Assembly: GCF_000312125.1 (NCBI RefSeq)
Contig: NZ_HE978644.1
Coordinates: 398,434 to 462,433, forward strand
Length of the DNA stretch: 64,000 bases
DNA from: Timonella senegalensis JC301
GTDB taxonomy: Bacteria; Actinomycetota; Actinomycetes; Actinomycetales; Cellulomonadaceae
Direction of reading: 5' to 3'
The position numbers and the translations under genes are program-made. Of this stretch, positions 48,426 to 55,630 are shown in pieces (position 1 is the first letter of the stretch; every line of letters begins with the position of its first letter). The notes under the pieces were generated by a model. The model made no database searches. It saw only the letters and a list, made by a program, of their open reading frames with translations, and had not been told where the DNA came from.

Positions 48426-50300
48426 CTACTTGAGGAGGCCGCGGAGCTTGGCGAGCGCCGTGTGTAGCTCCAGTGGAACCGAGGTTCCGTAGCCCTCGAG
48501 GTACGCCTGCTGGCGCTCCAACTCGCGGCGCCATTCCTGCTCATCCACCTTGACCGCGGCTTCGAGTGAAGCAACCTGCTCGGGGGTGAAGCCTTCAGTG
48601 TCGACCGCGCCTGTCTCCGGAACGATTCCCGCCGGCGTGTACTGGACGCGCTCACCGAGGTCCACGTGGAAGTCCGAGTTGGCGCGGTCAGCCACATGCG
48701 TGCGCTGAGACTCGATCCGGCGAATCATCCAGTCGATGACGCGGATGTTCTCGCCGAAACCTGGCCATGCGAACGAGCCATCCTCAGCCTTGCGGAACCA
48801 GTTGACGTGGAAGATCTCGGGCTTGGCGTCGGCGCTGATTTGCTCCCCGATTTCGAGCCAGTGGAGCCAGTGCTCGGTGAGTGAGTAGCCCAAGAACGGG
48901 GACATTGCGAACGGGTCTGGGCGAAGCTCGCCCACGGTTCCCTCCGCAGCCGCGGTGCGCTCGGACACGATCGTGGCTCCCATGAGCACGCCGTGCTCCC
49001 AGTCGTAGGCCTGCGCGACCAGCGGTGCGGTGTCGGCGCGACGCCCGCCAAAGATGATGCCGTCCACCACGACACCCTCGGGGGCCTCCCAGTCCTCGCA
49101 CACGGTTGGACAGTTTGCCACGGGCGAGGTGAACCTGGAGTTGGGGTGCGCAGCGGGCGTCCCTGATTCGGGCGTCCATGCGTTTCCAAGCCAGTCGGTG
49201 AGCATCGATGGTGCCCGCTTGGTCATGCCCTCCCACCACACATCGCCCTCGGGAGTCAGGGCAACGTTGGTGAAGATGGTGTCCCGTGAGACGGTCTCCA
49301 TTGCAACAGGGTTGGTCTTGGTGGAGGTGCCGGGGGCCACCCCAAAGAAGCCGTTCTCCGGGTTCATGGCGCGCAGTTGGCCCTGCTCGTCGAGCCGCAT
49401 CCACACGATGTCGTCTCCGAGGGTCTCGACCTTCCAACCGGGCATCGATGGCTGGAGCATCGCCAGGTTGGTCTTGCCGCAGGCCGAGGGGAAGGCGGCG
49501 ACCAGGTGGTATTTCTTGCCCTTGGGGGAGGTGACGCGGATCAAGAGCATGTGCTCTGCCATCCAGCCCTGCTTACGTCCCATGTGGGATGCGATGCGCA
49601 GAGCGAAGCATTTCTTGCCCAACAGCGCGTTTCCGCCGTAGCCGGAACCAAACGACCAGATTTCGTCCAGTTGTGGGAAGTGGCAGATGTACTTGCGAGA
49701 GTTCGACGGCCACGCAACGTCACTACGGGACGCACCAGAATCGTCGTGAAGCGGGTAACCCACCGAGTGCAGGGCCGCAACGAACGGGGCTCCGGCGGTG
49801 AGGCGCTCGCGCAAGCGAGCGGTCGAGCGGGTCATGGTCAGCATGGACAGGGCCACGTAGGCGGAGTCGGTGATCTGGATGCCATACTGGGCGAAGGGGG
49901 AATCCTCTGGACCCATGGAGAACGGGATTACGTACATGACCCGGCCAGTCATCGAGCCGCTGAACAGCTCGAGGAGCTCGGAGCGCATGTCCACGGGGTC
50001 TCGCCAGTTGTTGTTTGGTCCGGCGGCGTCCTTGGTGGGCGTGCAGATGAACGTGCGACCCTCAACCCGGGCAACGTCGTCCTCGGTTGAGCGGGCGAGG
50101 TAGCTGTTTGGGCGCAGGTCGGGGTTGAGCTTAAAGATGGTTCCGGCCTCGATGAGGCGTGCGGTCAGCCGTTCGCGGATGTCGGCTTCGTCGACAATCC
50201 ATTCAACGGAGTCAGGGCGGCAGAGCGCCTCCACATCCGAGACCCAGATGGCCGCGTTCGTGGTGCGTGGGGGTGCGAGTCGTTCAGCGGTGATCGTCAT
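48426..50300 (-). CDS. pckG: Phosphoenolpyruvate carboxykinase (GTP)
   Basis: Gluconeogenic enzyme turning oxaloacetate and GTP into phosphoenolpyruvate, GDP and CO2. 624 residues, the size of the GTP class. The P-loop AAFPSACGKTNLAM contains the reactive cysteine of GTP-type enzymes; FGSGYGGNALLGKKCFALRIAS, RAMNPENGFFGVAPGTS and the nucleotide-binding NWFRKAEDGSFAWPGFGENIRV are all present. ATG 50300 has AGGAGGAA just upstream. A ROK regulator of unknown sugar lies directly upstream on the same strand, which may link the gene to carbon source. Confidence 0.98.
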   Translation of the reverse strand: MTITAERLAPPRTTNAAIWVSDVEALCRPDSVEWIVDEADIRERLTARLIEAGTIFKLNPDLRPNSYLARSTEDDVARVEGRTFICTPTKDAAGPNNNWRDPVDMRSELLELFSGSMTGRVMYVIPFSMGPEDSPFAQYGIQITDSAYVALSMLTMTRSTARLRERLTAGAPFVAALHSVGYPLHDDSGASRSDVAWPSNSRKYICHFPQLDEIWSFGSGYGGNALLGKKCFALRIASHMGRKQGWMAEHMLLIRVTSPKGKKYHLVAAFPSACGKTNLAMLQPSMPGWKVETLGDDIVWMRLDEQGQLRAMNPENGFFGVAPGTSTKTNPVAMETVSRDTIFTNVALTPEGDVWWEGMTKRAPSMLTDWLGNAWTPESGTPAAHPNSRFTSPVANCPTVCEDWEAPEGVVVDGIIFGGRRADTAPLVAQAYDWEHGVLMGATIVSERTAAAEGTVGELRPDPFAMSPFLGYSLTEHWLHWLEIGEQISADAKPEIFHVNWFRKAEDGSFAWPGFGENIRVIDWMIRRIESQRTHVADRANSDFHVDLGERVQYTPAGIVPETGAVDTEGFTPEQVASLEAAVKVDEQEWRRELERQQAYLEGYGTSVPLELHTALAKLRGLLK

Positions 50301-50458
50301 TTCTTCCTCCTATGCCACGGTTCCTGGGCCTCGTCGGTGCCCGTCACATAAGGATGTCGCGAATTTGTAGCCCTGAACCGGCTACATGTGCGAGAAGATT
50401 TGCGTTTCTTTCAAAGGAGGAAAGAAGTGCGGGATGTTGGCCTGCTTGACGCGCCGGG

Positions 50459-51646
50459 TCAGCGCACCCCGAGCTCCCCCTCGAGTACCCGCGAGGTCGC
50501 TCCCTGGAGGGTGAGTTGGTGTTCGTCGAGGGACGTGTCGAGATGGAACTCTGCGGCCACAGAGGGCAGAAGCCTTACAGCGAGCTCGTCACGGACAGCG
50601 TTGATGTAGCCAGCAGTCAGGATGTCGGGCGGACCCAAGAGAACCACCTCGGTGACGTTGAGCATGCTCATGACCGGCGCCAGTGCCAGGCCAATCGCTC
50701 GGCCCGCAGTCTCGAGAATGCCGGCACCCTCCTGTGGCAGTCGCTGCCTCAGGAGCCGAGCGTTCGCGAGCGCATCGAGGCATCCTCTGCGCCCGCACGC
50801 GCACGGTGGGCCCTGCGGGTCGATCATGACATGCCCGATCTCGCCGGCTGCAAACTGAGGGCCTGCGAATGTCTGGTTCGCTAGAAGTACTGCCGCGCCA
50901 ACGCCGTTATCCACAGTGATCAGAATGGCGTTTGCGAGGCGCCTCTTGCTGAGCCTGCGAAGTCCAAGCGCCATCAGGTTGACGTCGTTTGCCGCATACG
51001 TGGGAAGCCCGGTCGCCTCATGGATGCTCTGAGCTAGAGGCACATCTTTCCACCCCAGGCGCACGGCGATCCGGACATGCCCGTCCTGGTCGAGGAGGCC
51101 GGGCGCCGCAATGCCCACACCCAGCAGCTGCGCGCTGGATGCGCCCTGCAATCGGGTGGCGAGAGATACGGCGACTGCGAGCGCTTGCGCACCTTGCGCG
51201 CCGTGAAGTTCAATGCGTTCCTTGCTCAGGACGTTGCCTTCGAGGTCAAGGATTGCGCCGGTGAACGCGTCGCGCTCGCTCAGGTCGAGTGCGATTGTGG
51301 CGTTCCCGGAGGTGTTGATACGTACTTTTGCGGCGGGTTTGCCCACTCGAGCCTCGGGCACAACACCGAGGTCCTCGACCATCCCGGACTCAACGAGAGC
51401 GTTCACTAGCGAACTGGCAGTAGGTACTGACAGCCCGGTCAGCTTTGCCAACTGTGGGCGCGAGAGGGGCCCGTTTTGATAGAGGACGCGCAGGATCGTG
51501 GCAAGCTTTTGCTTCTTTGCCTCGGTCTGACTGAACGCGTCAAGATTAATCTCTACGCGAGGTTCGTCGCTGTGTCCCTCTGTCGTTCCTGGTTCGGGTG
51601 TGCCCTCGGGATCGTTATCCAGGGCTAGTAGGTTGCGTACTCTCAT
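50459..51646 (-). CDS. ROK-family transcriptional regulator
   Basis: Second ROK regulator of the window, about 395 residues. After a disordered, acidic N-terminus of about 50 residues comes a MarR-like winged helix (GPLSRPQLAKLTGLSVPTASSLVNALVESGMVED), then the ROK fold: AANDVNLMALG, DNGVGAAVLL, and the zinc motif GHVMIDPQGPPCACGRRGCLDAL (CACGxxGC). ATG 51646 is chosen over the upstream in-frame start at 51697, which would lie in the 5' hairpin region; GGAAGGAG precedes it at a rather long spacing. The glucokinase-type catalytic aspartate appears to be replaced (AAND), fitting a pure regulator. Two TTAATTAA sites about 270 bases upstream are likely operators. Co-directional with pckG. Confidence 0.88.
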   Translation of the reverse strand: MRVRNLLALDNDPEGTPEPGTTEGHSDEPRVEINLDAFSQTEAKKQKLATILRVLYQNGPLSRPQLAKLTGLSVPTASSLVNALVESGMVEDLGVVPEARVGKPAAKVRINTSGNATIALDLSERDAFTGAILDLEGNVLSKERIELHGAQGAQALAVAVSLATRLQGASSAQLLGVGIAAPGLLDQDGHVRIAVRLGWKDVPLAQSIHEATGLPTYAANDVNLMALGLRRLSKRRLANAILITVDNGVGAAVLLANQTFAGPQFAAGEIGHVMIDPQGPPCACGRRGCLDALANARLLRQRLPQEGAGILETAGRAIGLALAPVMSMLNVTEVVLLGPPDILTAGYINAVRDELAVRLLPSVAAEFHLDTSLDEHQLTLQGATSRVLEGELGVR

Positions 51647-51700
51647 GTGGGGGTGAGTCTCCTTCCAGTTCCGAGCGGAACTGGTGCCCTGAACCATATG

Positions 51701-51739
51701 CGCGCTGGGTGCGGACGCATTGCGTCCGCACCCAGCGCG
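51701..51739. repeat. Perfect 18-bp inverted repeat upstream of the ROK gene
   Basis: CGCGCTGGGTGCGGACGC (51701-51718) and its exact complement (51722-51739) around ATT. Neither strand shows a T run, so a classic terminator is unlikely. Read on the minus strand it would fold in the ROK mRNA leader or block read-through from upstream. Confidence 0.6.
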
Positions 51740-51993
51740 GAATTCTCACCAGTCAAACCAGATTTTCGACGATTCACAAAGAGCCGTTGTGAACTCGCGG
51801 TACCAAGGTGGTGCCGTTTGTTCACTCATGGTTGCCGCAGCATCGTGCGCGCTAGCTGCGACGTGCCCGGTGAGAAACGTAGTGAGTGGGGCGCCTAGTC
51901 AGGCGGACCAGCTCAGTTAATTAAGAATGCACCTTTATTAATTAAAATGCAAGTCCTGCGACGGACATTCATACTCATGATCGTCGAAAAGCA
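51740..51993. other. Intergenic region upstream of the second ROK gene
   Basis: About 400 bases lie between the ROK start and the end of the phosphoribosyltransferase gene. Apart from the inverted repeat, the TTAATTAA pair and the terminator entered separately, I see no coding pattern here. It must contain the ROK promoter. Confidence 0.5.
51917..51945. promoter_or_regulatory. Tandem TTAATTAA sites, candidate ROK operators
   Basis: TTAATTAA occurs at 51917-51924 and 51938-51945, 21 bases apart (two helical turns), each followed by an AATGCA-type sequence. Two copies of an A/T-only 8-mer so close together are striking in GC-rich DNA and suggest paired binding of a dimeric regulator. Confidence 0.5.
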
Positions 51994-52029
51994 CATGTGG
52001 GTCCGGAGCGACTGCTCCGGACCCACATG
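51994..52029 (-). terminator. Terminator after the phosphoribosyltransferase gene
   Basis: CATGTGGGTCCGGAGC (51994-52009) pairs perfectly with GCTCCGGACCCACATG (52014-52029). On the minus strand the stem is followed by TGCTTTTCG. Confidence 0.85.
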
Positions 52030-52044
52030 AGGAAAGACTAATAA

Positions 52045-52554
52045 TCAGGCATCGATCGATGTGTCGGACCCAATCGGAGGAAGCGCCGACCACGGGAAGG
52101 TGATCCACTCGTCGGTGTCCTTCCACGAGTAATCAGGCTTCAGAATTGAGCGAGGCTTGGTGTACAGAACCGCGGAACGCGCGTCAGAACCCTGGCGGGC
52201 GAGGATGTCCATCACGAGGGCCAATGTGCGGCCCGAGTCGGCGACATCGTCCACAACGAGCACGCGCTGGCCCGGGAGATCCTGCGTGTCCATAAGGGGA
52301 GGGAGGATGCGAGGATCGGTCAAAGTCTCACCGATGTCCGTGTAGAACTCAATGTTCATGGTTCCGACGCCCTTGGTGCCGAGCGCGTACGCGACCGCGC
52401 CTCCAGGTACGAGGCCGCCGCGGGCAATTGCCACGACAACTTCAGGCTCAAAGCCCGAATCCACGACCTGCTGTGCAAGCTCGCGGGCGGCTGTTCCAAA
52501 CTCATCCCACGAAAGAACTTCGCGGATTCCGTGCTCCGTCATAATCTCTGCCAT
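52045..52554 (-). CDS. Purine-type phosphoribosyltransferase
   Basis: Type I phosphoribosyltransferase of 169 residues using PRPP to salvage a purine base. The PRPP loop is VLVVDDVADSGRTLALV, and the pyrophosphate loop is VVAIARGGLVPGGAVAYALG. The C-terminal hood has YTKPRSILKPDYSWKDTDEWITFPWS, which resembles xanthine/hypoxanthine transferases (Gpt-like) of actinobacteria and archaea. Substrate preference cannot be settled by eye. ATG at 52554; single gene with its own terminator. Confidence 0.88.
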   Translation of the reverse strand: MAEIMTEHGIREVLSWDEFGTAARELAQQVVDSGFEPEVVVAIARGGLVPGGAVAYALGTKGVGTMNIEFYTDIGETLTDPRILPPLMDTQDLPGQRVLVVDDVADSGRTLALVMDILARQGSDARSAVLYTKPRSILKPDYSWKDTDEWITFPWSALPPIGSDTSIDA

Positions 52555-52620
52555 GTAACAACATTAGGCGGTCCGACCAACGAAATACCGCTGAACGTCC
52601 CATTTTGTTGCCGAAAACAC

Positions 52621-52656
52621 CTGTGGGCGGCATCCCACGAGGGAGGCCGCCCACAG
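52621..52656 (-). terminator. Terminator after the FKBP gene
   Basis: CTGTGGGCGGC (52621-52631) pairs with GCCGCCCACAG (52646-52656). On the minus strand it is followed by GTGTTTTCGG. Confidence 0.7.
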
Positions 52657-52687
52657 ACTTCAGCACGATACTGCAAAAACTACACGA

Positions 52688-53663
52688 TCAGGACTTGGAA
52701 ACGATGTCCACTACGAAGAGCAGGTCGCCGGTTGCCGCGTCATCGGCGTCGTCCTTGGACGATGGTCCGTAACCGAGGTCAGCAGGAATGATGAGGAGAA
52801 CCTTGGAGCCAACCTGCTGGCCGGAGAGTCCGTAGGTCCAACCCTGAATCACGTTGGACAGCGGGAACTCTACGGCTTCCTTATCAAACGAGGTGTCGAA
52901 CTGGTTGCCCTTGAGGTTCCAGCCGGTGTAATTGGCCTTGATGGTGTCAGCGGGGGAGATGAACTCGCCATCGCCCTTCTCGAGCTGGACGACCTGAATG
53001 TTCTTGGTGGCCTTGAAGTCCTTAGGGATCGCAATCGATGGCACACCCTTGTCATCGCGGGTCACCTGAGGCAGCGCGTCGGAGTTCTCCACGACCTCTG
53101 CCTTGCGGACTCCCACTACCTCCATGAGGAAGATGGTTGGGTCTGGCTGGTCAGCGCCCTCTTCAGTGGCAACGCCTGGCGCAGCGAACACCGCACGAAC
53201 GCCGACCTTCTGGCCCTGGAGTGCGGTAACGAGCTGAGGGATAGTTGCTGCCGAGATTGGGATGACCTGCGGCGCGCCTTCCTCGTACGTGGAAGCAATC
53301 TGCTTGCCTGAAGGATCAACCGAAATCATGTGGACCTCGGCGATGGAGTTCAGTGGAATCTCGTCCCCGGTTCCCTCGCTGACAACTCGTACTTGAAGCG
53401 CCAGAGAGCTTGTTCAGGTCGCCTGCAACCTTGACGTCAGTCGGTGCCTTGTTCTCAGCCTTGGACTGGAACTCGATGCCCTCGAGGAGCTTCAAGTCCT
53501 CTGGCGTCGTGGTGGTCAGGCTTGCATCGGTCGAAGACGAAGCGTTTGGGTTGGACTCGTTCTTGTCGGCCTCGGTCGAACAACCGGACAGGACGAGGGC
53601 CGAGGCAACTACCAGCGCAGCCAGCCCTGACATTGGGCGAAGTTTCACAACATGTTCCTTCAC
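52688..53663 (-). CDS. FKBP-type peptidyl-prolyl isomerase lipoprotein, with an apparent frameshift
   Basis: Envelope lipoprotein predicted to catalyse proline isomerisation in exported proteins. The N-terminal half, from ATG 53663, has a signal peptide with the lipobox LSGC (MSGLAALVVASALVLSGCST). The second half contains a full FKBP domain (TIKANYTGWNLKGNQFDTSF, FPLSNVIQGWTYGLSGQQVGSKVLLIIPADLGYG), preceded by a degenerate FKBP-like segment (QVIPISAATIPQLVTALQGQKVGVRAVFA). The two halves are in different frames. The junction lies at about 53396-53406: reading CTCTCTGGCGCTTCAA with one G fewer restores a continuous protein of about 324 residues (KLSALQVRVVSEGTGDEIP). Either a sequencing error or a disrupted gene. 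A truncated product of 115 residues would be non-functional. Confidence 0.85.
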
Positions 53664-53894
53664 GTAGGAGTTTCAGCCCGATGATCTCATTGACGGCGTA
53701 CCGCTTGTGCCGGGCCTTGTTTCTACACCCGCACTGCGCTCCGCGAGCCTTGAGTTGGCATGGAGAATGCGTCCGATTGGGTGATAACCGAGATAACCAT
53801 ATACCGCAAGTCTGAGTTCCAACTGTGCATCTCGTGGTGGTTTGGCGAACGTCACGATCACATGGCGGCGCCAAATCCTTGGCACAATGGAGGT

Positions 53895-54185
53895 ATGCCT
53901 ACTTCACGCCGATCATCCAAACGACCCTACGCAGAGCCATACCGTGAGCTGAACATGGATGTGGCTACTGGTGGGCGCAGGATAGTCGAGAGGCGCGGTG
54001 AAGACTGGACCGTGCAGAAGGTTCGGTCCAGCGAGAAGAGTTATGTGTGCCCGGGATGCAACCACGAGATTTCTCCGGGTACGCCGCACATCGTCGCGTG
54101 GGCATCAGATTCCCTGTTCGGTCGGGAAGCGGCACTCGCCGCACGCAGGCACTGGCACGTGAACTGCTGGAATGGTCAGGAGTAG
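53895..54185 (+). CDS. Small zinc-ribbon-like conserved protein
   Basis: Basic protein of 96 residues conserved in related actinobacteria and often annotated only as hypothetical or ATP/GTP-binding. A cysteine pair CPGC near residue 56 and a late W-H-x-N-C motif (RRHWHVNCW) suggest a small zinc site. The middle has RIVERRGEDWTVQKVRSSEKSYVC. The ATG at 53895 gives the family-like N-terminus MPTSRRSSKRPY, although GGAGG is only one base away; ATG 53862 is an alternative. It ends two bases before the alpha/beta hydrolase gene and is surely co-transcribed with it. No function is established. Confidence 0.75.
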   Translation: MPTSRRSSKRPYAEPYRELNMDVATGGRRIVERRGEDWTVQKVRSSEKSYVCPGCNHEISPGTPHIVAWASDSLFGREAALAARRHWHVNCWNGQE

Positions 54186-54187
54186 TA

Positions 54188-54994
54188 ATGAATGAATCGC
54201 TGCACGTCACCGAATACAACCCAGGGAACGGCGCGGGAACGCTCGTGCTTCTTCACGGATTCCCCGTGGACCACCGCATGTGGGATGCCTGCGCGCCATT
54301 TGTGAGTGCCGAGTGGCACGTCCTTGGTATCGACCTACCAGGCTTGGGGGAGTCTCCCATTCCTGAAGGTGAGCCGTCCCTCGACCAGTCTGCGCGCCTC
54401 GTTGCGGAGGTGATCGTGGGGCTCAAGGGACCTGACAGCGGACCACTCATCTGCGCAGGACTTTCCATGGGTGGGTACGTTGCCCAAGCAATCATGCGGG
54501 TCAACCCGGACCTGCTCGATGGTGTGGTGCTCCTTGATACCCGCGTCACCGCAGACGCCGCCGGGCCCAGGGAGAACAGGTTTAAAGTTGCCGCAGAAGT
54601 TGAGCGTCTCGGCTCAAGCGAACCAGTAATGGGGATGGCCACAGCCACGCTGAGCGAGGAGACGGTTGAGGAGCGCCCTGACATCGTCGAGTTCATGCAG
54701 ACCCTTATCCGTTCCCAGAGCGCCGCGGGCGTAGCGTGGAGTCAACGCGCCATGGCCTCGCGCGAGGACTCGACGGAGGTAGTCAAAGCGTTTGCCAAGC
54801 CGACGCTCATCATCGTGGGCGAAGACGACACCATCTCGCCTCCTGACGTGATGATGCAGATCGCCCGCCTCGTGCCGGGAGCGCGTGCAGAGGTGATCGC
54901 ACACGCTGGGCACATGAGCCCGGTTGAGCAGCCCGCCGCCGTGGCCGAGGTGATCAACGCGTTCCTCGTGGACTCCTTCGGCACAGAGAACTAA
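54188..54994 (+). CDS. Alpha/beta-fold hydrolase
   Basis: Cytoplasmic hydrolase of 268 residues with no signal peptide. The oxyanion motif is LLHGFPVDHRMWD, the nucleophile elbow is CAGLSMGGYVAQA (Ser), the acid is in IIVGEDDTISPPD, and the catalytic His is in IAHAGHMSPVEQP. The cap region is short. Such proteins include epoxide hydrolase-like, haloperoxidase-like and carboxylesterase enzymes, and the substrate cannot be told from sequence. ATG 54188 with GGAG about six bases upstream; the longer frame to 54047 runs inside the previous gene. Confidence 0.88.
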   Translation: MNESLHVTEYNPGNGAGTLVLLHGFPVDHRMWDACAPFVSAEWHVLGIDLPGLGESPIPEGEPSLDQSARLVAEVIVGLKGPDSGPLICAGLSMGGYVAQAIMRVNPDLLDGVVLLDTRVTADAAGPRENRFKVAAEVERLGSSEPVMGMATATLSEETVEERPDIVEFMQTLIRSQSAAGVAWSQRAMASREDSTEVVKAFAKPTLIIVGEDDTISPPDVMMQIARLVPGARAEVIAHAGHMSPVEQPAAVAEVINAFLVDSFGTEN

Positions 54995-55003
54995 AGCAGA
55001 AAT

Positions 55004-55050
55004 AAGGGCGGTGGTCCAGATCAGCCGAATTGATCCGGACCACCGCCCTT
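55004..55050 (+). terminator. Terminator after the hydrolase gene
   Basis: AAGGGCGGTGGTCC (55004-55017) pairs perfectly with GGACCACCGCCCTT (55037-55050), followed by GTGTGTTT. Confidence 0.8.
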
Positions 55051-55080
55051 GTGTGTTTCACTAGCAGACACCGTGCTCAC

Positions 55081-55142
55081 CTACGTGCTGCTTGCCGGTG
55101 TGCTGCCTACCCACGTGCGGCTTGCCGGAGTGCGGCTTGCAC
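55081..55142. repeat. Degenerate 31-bp tandem repeat
   Basis: Two adjacent imperfect copies, 55081-55111 and 55112-55142, each containing ACGTGC(T/G)GCTTGCCGG. It lies in the gap between a terminator and a convergent gene. Its function is unknown; it may be a remnant of slipped replication. Confidence 0.5.
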
Positions 55143-55163
55143 GCCATGGCGTCTGGCTCCGTC

Positions 55164-55622
55164 CTAGCGCTGCAAGATGCGATCGATTGCCTCGGAGAGG
55201 TCAAGCGACTCTCCGTCCCTCCCACCGAGACCAAGCACGAGCGGAGGCGCTGAGGGCGAGATCGTCGTTCCCTTGAACTTAGCTAGGAGCGAGCCTTGGA
55301 CGGACAGCACGTAAAAGTTTGCGTCCGTATCCACGGCAACTGATTCGTTCGACTTGAGGTACCACCCAAACGTGTTGGTCTTGTACCGCGATTCGCCGTT
55401 GTAACTGCGCGCGTAGAGCCGTGTGGGCTCGATGCCCGCGGACTTCGCCGCAGCCACAAACTCGACCAGCATGGCACTCGCCCGTTCAGATTCCCTGCGC
55501 TGCCTGCGTGCGAGTTCATCGGCCTGGTGCGCGGCGTTGATGGTCTTCTGCTCGCTCCACGACAGTTCGCGTGGAGCGTTCGCACTGGTCGGCTCGCCGT
55601 TGCCTTGCTGTGGTGCCGTCAT
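55164..55622 (-). CDS. Hypothetical protein downstream of the Scy-like gene (152 aa)
   Basis: I do not recognise a named family. The first about 60 residues are polar and probably helical (SWSEQKTINAAHQADELARRQRRESERASAMLVEFVAAAKSAG). The rest looks like a compact beta-rich domain (ARSYNGESRYKTNTFGWYLKSNESVAVDTDANFYVLSVQG, then PLVLGLGGRDGESLDLSEAIDRILQ). No signal peptide or membrane segment. It begins 8 bases behind the coiled-coil gene on the same strand, so the two are co-transcribed, and a role with the cytoskeletal protein is possible. ATG at 55622. Confidence 0.72.
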   Translation of the reverse strand: MTAPQQGNGEPTSANAPRELSWSEQKTINAAHQADELARRQRRESERASAMLVEFVAAAKSAGIEPTRLYARSYNGESRYKTNTFGWYLKSNESVAVDTDANFYVLSVQGSLLAKFKGTTISPSAPPLVLGLGGRDGESLDLSEAIDRILQR

Positions 55623-55630
55623 TGCGTATT

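Noticed and set aside
55049..55276. Short plus-strand open frame over the 31-bp repeat
   Set aside because: It is created by the repeat and runs into the convergent hypothetical gene; no ribosome binding site.
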